The notes beneath the pieces were generated by a model. The model worked only from the letters and a program-made list of their open reading frames with translations. It had not been told where the DNA came from and made no database searches. This document shows positions 15,296 through 24,479 of a stretch of 64,000 bases of DNA, piece by piece. The number at the start of each line of letters is the position of its first letter. Positions within the stretch are counted from its first letter, which is position 1. A program made the translations under genes and the position numbers. Source of the DNA: SZUA-442 sp963792405 (GTDB taxonomy: Bacteria; Actinomycetota; Acidimicrobiia; Spongiisociales; UBA5794); NCBI GenBank assembly GCA_963792405.1, contig CAWBVU010000002.1, positions 31,647-95,646 on the forward strand, given 5' to 3'.

Positions 15296-16084
15296 TCAGT
15301 GGAGCCCGCTGATGTCGCTGTCGGTGACCTCGCTCGGCTGCTTGCCCATGATGATCATGGCGAGCACCTGATCCTTCGTCACCTCGCTCTTGTTCACGAC
15401 GCCCACGAGGTTGCCGGTGTGCATGACGGCGATCCGATCGGCGAGGTCGAACACGTCGTGGATGTCGTGGCTGATGAGGAAGATCCCGATGCCTTCGGAC
15501 TTGAGCTGTCTGATGAGCTCGCCGACCTGGGCGGTCTCGGCGGGACCGAGGGCGGCGGTCGGCTCATCCATGATGATGATCCTGGCATTGAAGTAGACGG
15601 CCTTGGCGATGGCGATCGACTGCCGCTGCCCACCGGAAAGGGACTGCACCGGAACACCGAAGTTGAGGAACTTCGGGTTGAGGCGGGCCATCACCTTGCG
15701 GGTGGCATCCTCCATGGCCATGTCGTCGAGCGTGCCCCAGCGTGAGCGGAGCTCCCTGCCGAGGAACATGTTCGACGGCGCGTCCTGGTTCTCCGCCAGG
15801 GCCAGGGTCTGGTAGATCGTCTCGACGCCGTAGGCCTTCGCATCGCGCGGGTTGTTGATCGAAGCGTGCTTCCCATCGATTTTGATCTCCCCGGAGTCCG
15901 CGGGGTGGGCTCCCGAGAGGCAGCGAATGAGCGTGGTCTTGCCCGCACCGTTGCCGCCGACGATGGCGACGACCTCACCCGAGTAGAGGTCGATCGAGCA
16001 GTCCTCGACCGCGTGAACACCACCGAACGCCACATTGATGTGGCTCATCTCGACCAACGGGGTCCGAGTCTCGACCGTCGTCAT
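15296..16084 (-). CDS. Xylose-type sugar ABC transporter ATP-binding protein (single ATPase domain)
   Basis: A 262-residue ABC ATPase with Walker A GGNGAGKTTL, signature LSGGQRQSIAIAKA, Walker B IIIMDEPTAAL and switch His in LISHDIHDV. Unlike RbsA/XylG it has only one nucleotide-binding domain, like FrcA, so it should work as a homodimer. It powers sugar import with the permease encoded upstream, overlapping it by ATGA. It is the last gene of the operon binding protein - permease - ATPase read on the minus strand. Confidence 0.88.
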   Translation of the reverse strand: MTTVETRTPLVEMSHINVAFGGVHAVEDCSIDLYSGEVVAIVGGNGAGKTTLIRCLSGAHPADSGEIKIDGKHASINNPRDAKAYGVETIYQTLALAENQDAPSNMFLGRELRSRWGTLDDMAMEDATRKVMARLNPKFLNFGVPVQSLSGGQRQSIAIAKAVYFNARIIIMDEPTAALGPAETAQVGELIRQLKSEGIGIFLISHDIHDVFDLADRIAVMHTGNLVGVVNKSEVTKDQVLAMIIMGKQPSEVTDSDISGLH

Positions 16085-17439
16085 CGCGCCACCCTCCTTC
16101 GGTAGTAGCCGTCAAGTGCCACGGCTGCGACGAGCACGATGCCGACCACGATGTCCTGCAGGGGTGCATCGACGCCAATGAGGACCATGCCGGACACCAG
16201 CGACTGCATCACGAGTGCTCCGAGGACCGCACCGGGGATGGTGCCGACGCCACCGCTCAGGGACGTACCGCCGATGACGGCGGCGGCGATGACATACAAC
16301 TCGGCGAGCTGGCCGAGTCCGCTCGTTGCCGCGTTGAGCCGGGCGATTTGGACGGCGGCGGCGATCCCGACGAGGAGCCCCATGAGGGCGAATGTCTTCA
16401 CGACGATCCACCGGGTCTTGATACCCGCAAGGGTCGCCGCGTCGGGGTTCCCTCCGATCGCGTAGACGTAGCGGCCGTAGCGGGTGCGGGTCGCGATGAA
16501 GTTCATCGCCAGCGCAACGATGATCGTGATCAGGACCGGCGTTGCCAGGCCGAGCGGGATGGTGAGCCCTTCGGGGGGCCACGCTATGCCGTTGTCTTCA
16601 GCGTATCTCCGGGCCAATGCTTCAGGCATCGGATAGGAGTTGATGACCGCTGTTGCCCCCAGGATCACGGCGATCATGATGGCGCCGATGGCGATCTCCG
16701 CCCACATCGGTCTCGGTGCGAAGCCCACCCGAATTCGCTGCCTGCGGCGGCTCCACATCAGCACCACGACCCCGACACAGCCGGCGACGCCGAGGATCCA
16801 GGTCCACGTGCCTCCGATGGTGCCGCGTGCCCCGCCTCCGAGGATCTGGAACGTCGCGTCCATCGGAGCGATCGTCTGTCCACTGGCCATCCACCACGCA
16901 ACGCCCCGCCACACGAGCAGGCCGCCGAGTGTCACGATGAACGAAGGCACCCCGACGTAGGCGACGATCGTGCCCTGGAGTACCCCGATGAGTGTCCCGA
17001 GCAGCAAACCGGCAACGATGGCAATGATCCAGATCGCGGGGCTACCGATGTCGAAGACGTCAGGCAGATACCTCACCTGGAGCAGGGCCATCGCCATACC
17101 GACGGCGGCCAGCATCGACCCCACCGACAGGTCGATGTTGCGAGACACGATGACGAGCACCATGCCCGTTGCCATGATCGCCACCACCGAGGTCTGGACG
17201 GACAGGTTCCACAGGTTGCGAGACGTGAGGAAGGCACCGTCGGACGCGATGTTCGAACCGATCCAGATGACGAGCAACGCCGCGACCATGCCGAGGAGGC
17301 GTGTGTCGATCTCGGCCGATCGGAAGAGGGAACCGATCGTCGTTCGTGGTGACGGCGGAGCCGCCGCCGCTGCGGCGTCGGGCGGCGGAGGTGCGGGCGA
17401 ACCCGTGTCGGTGGGCGGGGTCTCGTTGGTATCCGTCAT
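16081..17439 (-). CDS. Xylose-type (CUT2) sugar ABC transporter permease
   Basis: A 452-residue membrane protein. After a Pro/Ala-rich cytoplasmic tail (residues 1-30) come about ten membrane segments. The CUT2 permease pattern is clear: NIDLSVGSMLAAVGM near residue 105 and YAIGGNPDAATLAGI near residue 345. It forms the channel for the single-domain ATPase and the XylF-like binding protein. An extra-long central loop separates the early and late helices, as in XylH-type permeases. Confidence 0.88.
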   Translation of the reverse strand: MTDTNETPPTDTGSPAPPPPDAAAAAAPPSPRTTIGSLFRSAEIDTRLLGMVAALLVIWIGSNIASDGAFLTSRNLWNLSVQTSVVAIMATGMVLVIVSRNIDLSVGSMLAAVGMAMALLQVRYLPDVFDIGSPAIWIIAIVAGLLLGTLIGVLQGTIVAYVGVPSFIVTLGGLLVWRGVAWWMASGQTIAPMDATFQILGGGARGTIGGTWTWILGVAGCVGVVVLMWSRRRQRIRVGFAPRPMWAEIAIGAIMIAVILGATAVINSYPMPEALARRYAEDNGIAWPPEGLTIPLGLATPVLITIIVALAMNFIATRTRYGRYVYAIGGNPDAATLAGIKTRWIVVKTFALMGLLVGIAAAVQIARLNAATSGLGQLAELYVIAAAVIGGTSLSGGVGTIPGAVLGALVMQSLVSGMVLIGVDAPLQDIVVGIVLVAAVALDGYYRRRVAR

Positions 17440-17478
17440 TGGCCCACAATAGATCGTTTGTCCGTCTCAGATGAAGTA

Positions 17479-17514
17479 GAGGAGCCGCACCCACCTTGGT
17501 GGGTGCGGCTCCTC
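17479..17514 (-). terminator. Intercistronic hairpin between binding-protein and permease genes
   Basis: A perfect 17-bp stem with a 2-base TT/AA loop (GAGGAGCCGCACCCACC and its complement), just downstream of the xylF-like stop and upstream of the permease. There is no T tract. Such hairpins often stabilise or favour expression of the binding-protein part of an importer mRNA. Confidence 0.6.
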
Positions 17515-17538
17515 CGCTACTCAGCGTCGATGTGGGGC

Positions 17539-18694
17539 CTATGGACAGACCGACACACTCCCGGACGGGACATCCTTGCAGAGGACGTCCGCCGTGATCC
17601 ATCCCGAATCGAGAACAACGTTGAGGTTGTCCTGCGTGATCGGAATCGGGGTCAGGATGATCGACCACACATCGACACCGCCGGGTGTCGTGAATACCCC
17701 TGCCGCGGTGCCCGCCGCAGGTGCCGAGTCACCAAGGTCGCCCGGAGCCGTCACGGCCTCGAGGCTCGTGCCGCTTGCGAGCGCCACGGCAACCTCACCG
17801 GCCGTCTGGCCGAGCGCAAAGGCGTTCTTCCAGACGTCCACCGCCTGCGTGCCGAGTGCCACACGGTTCAGGGCCGGGAAGTCGCCGTCCTGTCCCGACA
17901 CCGGCACGGAGCCTGCGAGACCCTGTGCGTCCAGGGCGGCGACCACGCCGCCGGCCATGCCGTCGTTGGAGGCAATGACCGCGTCGACCTCGTTGTTGTT
18001 GGTCGTCAGGAACTGCTCCATGTTGGTCTGGGCGACGTCTGGTGCCCAGTTGTCCGTGTAGGACTCACCGACGTTGACGATCGGGCAAGGAGCCACGAGG
18101 TCTTCACAACCGGTCGCCTCGATCAGTACCTCTTGCTGACCTCCTCGCAGGAAGTCGGCATTGGCGTCTGCGGCGTTGCCCTTGATGAAGACGTAGTTGC
18201 CTTCGGGCACCAGGTCGTAGATCGCTCGGGCCTGCATACGACCCACCTCGACATTGTCGAAGGTGATGTAGAACGCATTCGGGTCTTCGATGAGCCGGTC
18301 GTATGCGATGACAGGGATCCCCTGATCAGTCGCACTCTGGACAGCCGGCAGGATCGCCGTGCCGTCCTGAGCGAGGATGATCAGCGCATCGGCGCCCTGG
18401 GAGATCAGGTTCTCGACGTCGGCGAGCTGCTGCTCAGCAGACGAGCCTGCGTCCGTCGAGATGTACGTGCGCACCTGCGGCCTCGAGCGCCGCCTTGATG
18501 GCGGGCTCGTCTGCTCGCGCCCAGCGCGTCTCGTTGTAGTTGTTCCACGAAACGCCGACGATGAGCTCATCGCCCCCGCCGCCGCCTTCTCCTGCCGTGG
18601 TGGTCGTCGTATCGTCCGATTCGTCGCTGCTACACGCGGCGACGATCATCGCGAATACGGCGATCAGCACGAGGAGCTTTGCGCCTTTCTTCAT
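17539..18694 (-). pseudogene. Xylose-type ABC transporter substrate-binding lipoprotein (XylF-like), single frameshift
   Basis: The start is ATG 18694, preceded by GGAGGGACAC. The first part encodes a lipoprotein signal (MKKGAKLLVLIAVFAMIVAAC, Cys 21), a Thr/Gly linker, and then VGVSWNNYNETRWARADEPA. Around 18466-18480 the reading frame must change to continue as RTYISTDAGSSAEQQLADVE and the rest of a normal CUT2 periplasmic-binding domain to the stop at 17539. The family binds xylose or related sugars. Both halves are intact and fit the family, and one missing base or two extra bases would restore the frame. It is either a recent mutation or a sequencing error; the intact downstream partners favour error. 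Confidence 0.85.
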
Positions 18695-18849
18695 GTGTCC
18701 CTCCAAAGTGGGCATTGTTGATCCGCTCGAAGCGGAGAACGGGAGAACTCCCGCGTTGCTCATGCTACGCCACTTGTGCAGTGCATGTGCTTTCACCAAG
18801 GGATTCGCCGGGCCCGTCACTAACGTTCGCGCAGGTGAGGAGGACGACG

Positions 18850-20727
18850 ATGCCGGGCAACAGGACGATGCCTCCGGATCGGTCGGGGACGGCTCGGGGC
18901 ATGCGGTACCGGGCCATCGCCATCCTCGTCTCGTTTGCCGTCGTGGCATCGTGCTCTGGCGCATCCTCGGCGCCGGCGTGTGCACCGATCACCGACCACC
19001 CGGAATGGTCGGTCGCCCGCCGGTGGAACGAGGTGACGCTCGATGCCATCCGGCGCGACCTCCCGGCTCCGACGGTGCACGCCAGGAACCTCTACCACTC
19101 GTCGGCTGCGATGTGGGACGCGTGGGCCGCATACGATCCGGACGCCACGGGCGTGTTCGTGACGGAGAAGCACGAGGCCGACGACGTCGACGCCGCCAGA
19201 CGCGAGGCCATGAGCTACGCCGCGTATCGGGTCCTCGAGCACCGCTACCTCGACTCGATCGGTGCGACCGAGACCATCCCCGAGTTCGATGCCCTGATGG
19301 AGTCGATGTGCTACCCGATCGACGAGGTGTCCACCGAGGGCGACGCACCATCGGCGCTTGGCAACAGGATCGCCGGGACGATCATCGCCGCCGGCCTCGC
19401 AGACGGGTCGAACGAGGCGGAGGACTACGACGCGGACTACACGCCGGTGAACCCACCCCTCGTCGTTCGTGAGAGTGGCACGGTCATGGTCGATCCGAAC
19501 CGATGGCAGCCGTTGGAGATCGAGAACATGGTCTCCCAGAACGGGATCCTCCTCGACACCGGCGTGCAGCAGTTCATCGACCCTCACTGGGGATTCGTGA
19601 CGCCATTCGCCATTGCGCCCGCTCCCGACACGGGAGTCCCGATCGACCCTGGCCCCCCTCCGCATCTCGGCGACCCGGCGACGGACCAGGACTTCAAGGA
19701 CGACGCCGTGGAGGTCGTTGCCTTCTCCAGCCTCCTCGACCCCACCGGCGCACCAGCGGTGGACGTCTCGCCCGCCAGCCTCGGCGGCAACACGCTCGGT
19801 ACGAACGACGGGGATGGCCACCCGGTGAACCCTGCGACCGGCGCCCCCTACGAGCCCCTCTTGGTGAACGAAGCGGACTTCGGACGAGCGGTGGCGGAGT
19901 TCTGGGCGGACGGCCCTCACTCCGAGACGCCTCCCGGGCACTGGAACACGATCGCCAATGGCGTCTCGGACCTCCTCGGCGAGGATCTGCGGATCGGGGG
20001 AACGGGCGATCCCGTCGACCGCCTCGAGTGGGACGTGAAGCTCTACCTCGCCCTCAACGGCGCCAATCACGACGCCGCCATCGCGGCGTGGGGGTCGAAG
20101 GGGTACTACGACTACGTCCGTCCCATCTCGATGATCCGCTACATGGGCGGCCTCGGGCAGTCGAGCGACCCGAGCGGTCCCTCCTACGACCCCGAGGGGC
20201 TGCCGCTGCGAGACGGGCTGGTGGAGGTGATCACAGAGGCGTCGGCTGCACCGGGCGAGCGTCATGCCGGCCTCGCCGACCACGTCGGTGAGGTCGCCGT
20301 ATTCGCCTACGCGGGGAACCCCGCGGACCCCGAGAGCGATATCGGGGGGGTCGACTGGATCCTCGCCGTCGACTGGACCCCCTACCAATCGCCGACGTTC
20401 GTGACCCCGTCCTTCGCCGGCTACGTCTCCGGCCACAGCTCCTTCTCCAGGGCCTCGGCAGAGGTCATGACGGCCTTCACCGGCGACGAGTTCTTCCCAG
20501 GCGGGTACGGCGAGTGGGTCATCGAGGCCGGATCGCTCGACTTCGAGGCAGGGCCGACGACCGACGTCCCGCTGCGGTGGGCCACCTATCGCGACGCATC
20601 CGACCAGGCAGGCATCTCCCGGCTCTACGGAGGGATCCACGTGCGCGCCGATGACGTCGAGGGTCGCAAGATCGGTGCCCAGATCGGCGTCGCTGCCATC
20701 GACAAGGCCCTCGGACTCTACGGATGA
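18850..20727 (+). CDS. Vanadium-dependent haloperoxidase-like (PAP2-superfamily) protein
   Basis: A 625-residue exported protein starting at ATG 18850 after GTGAGGAGGACG. The signal region has a lipobox-like VASCSGASS around Cys 38. The C-terminal PAP2/haloperoxidase motifs are present: SGHSSFSRASAE near residue 535 and SRLYGGIHVRADDVEGR near residue 595, supplying His and Arg residues expected for vanadate binding. The early WNEVTLDAIRRD is typical of bacterial haloperoxidase-like proteins. Many relatives may be phosphatases or of unknown activity. The next gene follows after 7 bases. Confidence 0.82.
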   Translation: MPGNRTMPPDRSGTARGMRYRAIAILVSFAVVASCSGASSAPACAPITDHPEWSVARRWNEVTLDAIRRDLPAPTVHARNLYHSSAAMWDAWAAYDPDATGVFVTEKHEADDVDAARREAMSYAAYRVLEHRYLDSIGATETIPEFDALMESMCYPIDEVSTEGDAPSALGNRIAGTIIAAGLADGSNEAEDYDADYTPVNPPLVVRESGTVMVDPNRWQPLEIENMVSQNGILLDTGVQQFIDPHWGFVTPFAIAPAPDTGVPIDPGPPPHLGDPATDQDFKDDAVEVVAFSSLLDPTGAPAVDVSPASLGGNTLGTNDGDGHPVNPATGAPYEPLLVNEADFGRAVAEFWADGPHSETPPGHWNTIANGVSDLLGEDLRIGGTGDPVDRLEWDVKLYLALNGANHDAAIAAWGSKGYYDYVRPISMIRYMGGLGQSSDPSGPSYDPEGLPLRDGLVEVITEASAAPGERHAGLADHVGEVAVFAYAGNPADPESDIGGVDWILAVDWTPYQSPTFVTPSFAGYVSGHSSFSRASAEVMTAFTGDEFFPGGYGEWVIEAGSLDFEAGPTTDVPLRWATYRDASDQAGISRLYGGIHVRADDVEGRKIGAQIGVAAIDKALGLYG

Positions 20728-20734
20728 GCTCCAC

Positions 20735-22354
20735 GTGAAGCGATGGATCCTCGTCCTCGGCGCGGTCGTCCTGGTCGTCCTCGGCACGGTCGCCGGTGTG
20801 GCGCTGCTGCGTGGTGGCGCCAGCGCCGAGCCGATCGAGGCACTCGCAGCCCCGAGGTTCGTCGACGACACGGTGGTGTCCGGCGTGGTCCACGCCTACA
20901 CCGGCGGCGCCGACTACTTCGAGGGAGGGGGTGTCGCCGCCTTCGACTGCTCCGGTGACGGCGCTCCCGACCTGTTCCTCGCAGGCGGGGAAGGGACCGC
21001 GGCGCTGTTCCGCAACGACAGCCCACAGGGCGGTGCGCTGGCGTTCTCAGCCATCGACGCGCCCGAGGCCGAGCTCGACGGCGTCACCGGCGCCTATCCC
21101 ATCGACATCGACTCGGACGGGATCACGGATCTCGTGGTCCTCAGGGAAGGGGAGAACGTCATCCTGCGCGGTGTCGGCGACTGCCACTTCGAGCGGGCGA
21201 ACGAGCAGTGGGGCATCGACGGGGGAGCGGAGCGAACCTTCGGGTTCAGCGCCACCTGGGAGGACGGCAGGGACCTGCCGACCCTGGCGTTCGGCAATTA
21301 CCTGAGGCTCACCGATCTCTCGAACGAGACCGAGCTGTGCGACCGCAACGTGGTCATTCGCCCGCAAGGATCGACGTACGGCACGCCGATCCCCCTCGAC
21401 CGCCCCGGCTGCACGCTGTCCGTGCTCTTCAGCGACTGGGACCGCAACGGTGGGGCCGATCTCAGGATCACGAACGACAAGCAGTACAACAGGGATGAGG
21501 AGGAGCAACTCTGGGCTGTGCCCGATGGGTCCCCGCCGACCCTGTACACGAGGGACGACGGATGGCAGCTGGTGCGCATCAACGGGATGGGCATCGCGTC
21601 CCACGACGTCACGGGCGACGGCTATCCCGAGGTGAACCTCACGAACCAGGGTGACAACAAGCTCCAGTCCCTCGCCGACGGGCCCGCCCAACCCACCTAC
21701 ACGGACATCGCGATTCGAAGGGGTGCGACCGCGCACCGCCCCTACACCGGTGACGCAACGCTTCCTTCGACCGGATGGCACCCCGAGTTCGACGATGTGA
21801 ACAACGACGGGTTCATCGACCTCTACATCTCGAAGGGCAACGTCGACGCCATGCCCGACTTCGCCTCGGTCGATCCGAACAACCTCCTCCTCGGCCAGCC
21901 CGACGGCACCTTCGTCGAGGGCGGTGTGGAGGCGGGGATCGTCTACCCGGCGCGTACCAGGGGCGCCGCGGTGATCGACCTCAACGCGGACGGGTTGCTC
22001 GACCTCGTGGAGGTCAATCGCATCGAGAACGTGCGGCTCTGGAGGAACGTTGGCGCAGGCACCGCCGACGCCCCCGAGCCCATGGGCAACTGGATCGAGG
22101 TGGGGATCCGCCAGGAAGGCCCCAACCGCGACGGGATCGGTTCATGGATCGAGGTGAGGGTCGGCGATCGGGTGATGCCGGTCGAGGCCACGATCGGGGG
22201 AGGCCACGCCGGCGGCCAGCTCGCTCCGTATCACTTCGGCATCGGCCCCGCGGACCGTGCAGAGGTGCGGGTGAGCTGGCCGGATGGCACCGTCGGCGCG
22301 TGGCAGCCCGTCGATGCCGGTCGTCGCATCGTCATCGATCGGGGCGCGGGGTAG
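20735..22354 (+). CDS. FG-GAP/ASPIC-UnbV (CRTAC1-like) repeat protein
   Basis: A 539-residue secreted or membrane-anchored protein starting at GTG 20735, giving an N-terminal membrane segment (residues 4-24). Repeated Ca-binding-type loops are seen, e.g. AAFDCSGDGAPDLFLAGG, DIDSDGITDLVVL, DVNNDGFIDLYIS and DLNADGLLDLVEV, forming a beta-propeller. The C terminus (about residues 455-535) has the ASPIC/UnbV domain with GNWIEVGIRQEGPNRDGIG and HFGIG. Its position 7 bases after a haloperoxidase-like gene suggests co-translation. Biochemical function is unknown. Confidence 0.82.
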   Translation: MKRWILVLGAVVLVVLGTVAGVALLRGGASAEPIEALAAPRFVDDTVVSGVVHAYTGGADYFEGGGVAAFDCSGDGAPDLFLAGGEGTAALFRNDSPQGGALAFSAIDAPEAELDGVTGAYPIDIDSDGITDLVVLREGENVILRGVGDCHFERANEQWGIDGGAERTFGFSATWEDGRDLPTLAFGNYLRLTDLSNETELCDRNVVIRPQGSTYGTPIPLDRPGCTLSVLFSDWDRNGGADLRITNDKQYNRDEEEQLWAVPDGSPPTLYTRDDGWQLVRINGMGIASHDVTGDGYPEVNLTNQGDNKLQSLADGPAQPTYTDIAIRRGATAHRPYTGDATLPSTGWHPEFDDVNNDGFIDLYISKGNVDAMPDFASVDPNNLLLGQPDGTFVEGGVEAGIVYPARTRGAAVIDLNADGLLDLVEVNRIENVRLWRNVGAGTADAPEPMGNWIEVGIRQEGPNRDGIGSWIEVRVGDRVMPVEATIGGGHAGGQLAPYHFGIGPADRAEVRVSWPDGTVGAWQPVDAGRRIVIDRGAG

Positions 22355-22394
22355 GTCGACGGCCTGCCATGCTGGGATGAGCAAGGAGGGAGCG

Positions 22395-23765
22395 ATGCAC
22401 GTCCATCTCGGGGAAGTCGAGCTTCCCGACTTCGGTGTTCCCGAGGTCATGCCGACGATCCCGTCCGCGTTGTACCAGCAGAGGCTTGCACGCCTCCGCG
22501 ACCGCATGGGCGCCGCAGGATTCGATGCCCTGGTCGTCTATGCGGACCGCGAGCACAGTGCGAACATGTCGTACCTCACCGGGTTCGACCCTCGCTTCGA
22601 GGAAGCCGTCCTGGTCATCGGCGACAACCCGATCCCGTTGCTCCTCGCAGGAAACGAGTGTGTCGGCATGGCGGAGGCCGCACCATTGCCGATGCGTGTC
22701 GAGCTGCACCAGGACTTCTCGCTCCCCGGGCAACCCAACGATCGGTCACGCCCGCTGCGGGATGTCCTCCGGAGCGAGGGGCTGGGCCGCGGGCACGTGG
22801 TCGGCATGATCGGGTGGAAGGAGTTCCCCGATCCCAACCAGGTCGAGGTTCCCGCGTGGATCGTCGAGGCCGTGCGCGACGTCGTGGCGCCCCCGGGTTC
22901 CGTCGTGAACGCCACACACATGCTCACGTCGTCCGCCGACGGGCTCAGGGTGATCAACGAGGTCGACCAGCTCGCCGCCTTCGAGTACGCGGCGTGCCGG
23001 ACGTCGAGTGGCGTGCGCAACGTGATCGAGGGACTCGAGGTGGGCATGCGCGAGCACGAGGCGGTGCGGCTCCTGCGCTGGGACGGCAGCCCCCTGTCGT
23101 GCCACCTCATGCTGACCGCGGGCCCGAGGGCCTCCCTCGGCCTGTTGAGCCCCGGCGATCGGAGGATCGAGCACGGTGACCGCTTCACCACCGCGTTCGG
23201 CATCTGGGGAGCCCTCAACTGCCGCGCAGGCTTCGTGGTCGCGGATGGGCGAGAGCTCCCCGCGTCGATCTCCGACTACGTCGACAGGCTCGTCTCCCCG
23301 TACTTCGCAGCGATCGTCGAGTGGTATGAGGCGTTGCACGTCGGCCAGACCGGTGGCGTCCTCCAGGAGATCATCGACCGCAGGCTCGGGGACCCCTTCT
23401 TCGGGATCTTCCTCAACCCCGGTCACCAGCTCCACCTCGACGAATGGGTGAACTCGCCCGTCTTCCCGGGATCGGCCGTGGAGCTGCGCTCGGGCATGGT
23501 GATGCAGGTCGACGTGATCCCCGCCACCGGCACCGACTACTTCACGACGAACATCGAGGACGGGATCGCCCTCGCCGACGGGGTCCTCAGGGAGGCCATC
23601 GCAGCGGCCCATCCCACCATGTGGGAGCGCATCGCACGACGGCGGGCGTTCATGCGCGACGTCATCGGTATCGACCTGCACCCCGACGTGCTCCCCCTCG
23701 GGAACATCCCCGCGTGGCTGTCTCCCTACCTCCTCGCACCAGACCGGGCGATGGTGGTGGGCTGA
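22395..23765 (+). CDS. M24-fold (creatinase/Xaa-Pro peptidase-like) protein lacking the usual metal ligands
   Basis: A 456-residue protein with an N-terminal creatinase-like domain (RLARLRDRMGAAGFDALVVY) and a C-terminal pita-bread domain. The start ATG 22395 follows AGGAGGG. In true M24 metallopeptidases two Asp residues, a His and two Glu bind metals. Here the first segment reads HGDRFTTAFGIWGALNCRAG without the Asp pair, and the region normally PGMVFTIEP reads SGMVMQVDVIP. It is therefore probably not a metallopeptidase; a creatinase-like hydrolase or non-enzymatic role is possible. Confidence 0.72.
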   Translation: MHVHLGEVELPDFGVPEVMPTIPSALYQQRLARLRDRMGAAGFDALVVYADREHSANMSYLTGFDPRFEEAVLVIGDNPIPLLLAGNECVGMAEAAPLPMRVELHQDFSLPGQPNDRSRPLRDVLRSEGLGRGHVVGMIGWKEFPDPNQVEVPAWIVEAVRDVVAPPGSVVNATHMLTSSADGLRVINEVDQLAAFEYAACRTSSGVRNVIEGLEVGMREHEAVRLLRWDGSPLSCHLMLTAGPRASLGLLSPGDRRIEHGDRFTTAFGIWGALNCRAGFVVADGRELPASISDYVDRLVSPYFAAIVEWYEALHVGQTGGVLQEIIDRRLGDPFFGIFLNPGHQLHLDEWVNSPVFPGSAVELRSGMVMQVDVIPATGTDYFTTNIEDGIALADGVLREAIAAAHPTMWERIARRRAFMRDVIGIDLHPDVLPLGNIPAWLSPYLLAPDRAMVVG

Positions 23766-24415
23766 TGGAACTGATCCCCGCGCCCCGACCGGAGGGCTTC
23801 CGTACCTCACTCGCCCAGTCCTATGACGCCGCGGCCGCCCGACGCGACGAGATGGGCGAGGCCGACTGGCGCTGGCCGATCGCCGAGCGCTTCCTCGGCC
23901 TCATGCGGGACGAGGGCAAGACCTCGCTGATCGAGGTCGGCGCCGGTGTCGGCTACACCAGCCTCTGGTTCGCGGAGCGAGGCGTTGCCGTCGTCGCCAC
24001 GGATCTGTCGCCGGCGCAGGTGGAGATCGCTCGGGGGAAGGGACTCGACGCCCATGTCAGGGACATGTACGACCTCGGGTTCGCCCCCGAGAGCTTCGAT
24101 GCGCTCTGGGCGATGAACTGCATCCACCACGTGCCGTCGTCGGATCTCGACGCCGTGTTGCAGGGCTTCTCCGAGATCCTCGCGCCGGGCGGGCTCGTCT
24201 ACCTCGGCGTATGGGGCGGCCGCGACGAAGAGGGCATCTACGAGGACGACTTCTACCCGCCGCCCCGGTTCTTCTGCCTCCGCAGCGACGACACCCTCCG
24301 CAGCGCCGTCGAACGGCGCTTCACGATCGTCGACTTCGCCACCTTCCTCCCCGACGTCGACAAGGACGACGACGGGCTCCACATGCAGTCGGTCATCGCC
24401 CACCGGCGACGGTGA
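23765..24415 (+). CDS. Class I SAM-dependent methyltransferase
   Basis: A 216-residue methyltransferase. Motif I is IEVGAGVGYTSLWFAERG (about residues 56-73), then VVATDLSPAQV, a post-motif FDALWAMNCIHHV and GGLVYLGVWGG. It begins at the ATG overlapping the M24 gene stop (TGATG), so it is translationally coupled. The methyl acceptor is unknown; a small-molecule acceptor is likely given the compact size. Confidence 0.82.
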   Translation: MELIPAPRPEGFRTSLAQSYDAAAARRDEMGEADWRWPIAERFLGLMRDEGKTSLIEVGAGVGYTSLWFAERGVAVVATDLSPAQVEIARGKGLDAHVRDMYDLGFAPESFDALWAMNCIHHVPSSDLDAVLQGFSEILAPGGLVYLGVWGGRDEEGIYEDDFYPPPRFFCLRSDDTLRSAVERRFTIVDFATFLPDVDKDDDGLHMQSVIAHRRR

Positions 24416-24479
24416 TCGGGGCCGTCCCGTCGGCCCGGGCCGATCTGGACAGGTGTGCCCTCCGGTGGAAGGATGGTCG

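Noticed and set aside
17458..18498. Plus-strand frame opposite the xylose-type receptor gene
   Set aside because: Shadow of the minus-strand receptor gene.
18820..20871. 683-residue minus-strand frame opposite the haloperoxidase-like gene
   Set aside because: Shadow frame of high-GC coding DNA; composition is not protein-like.
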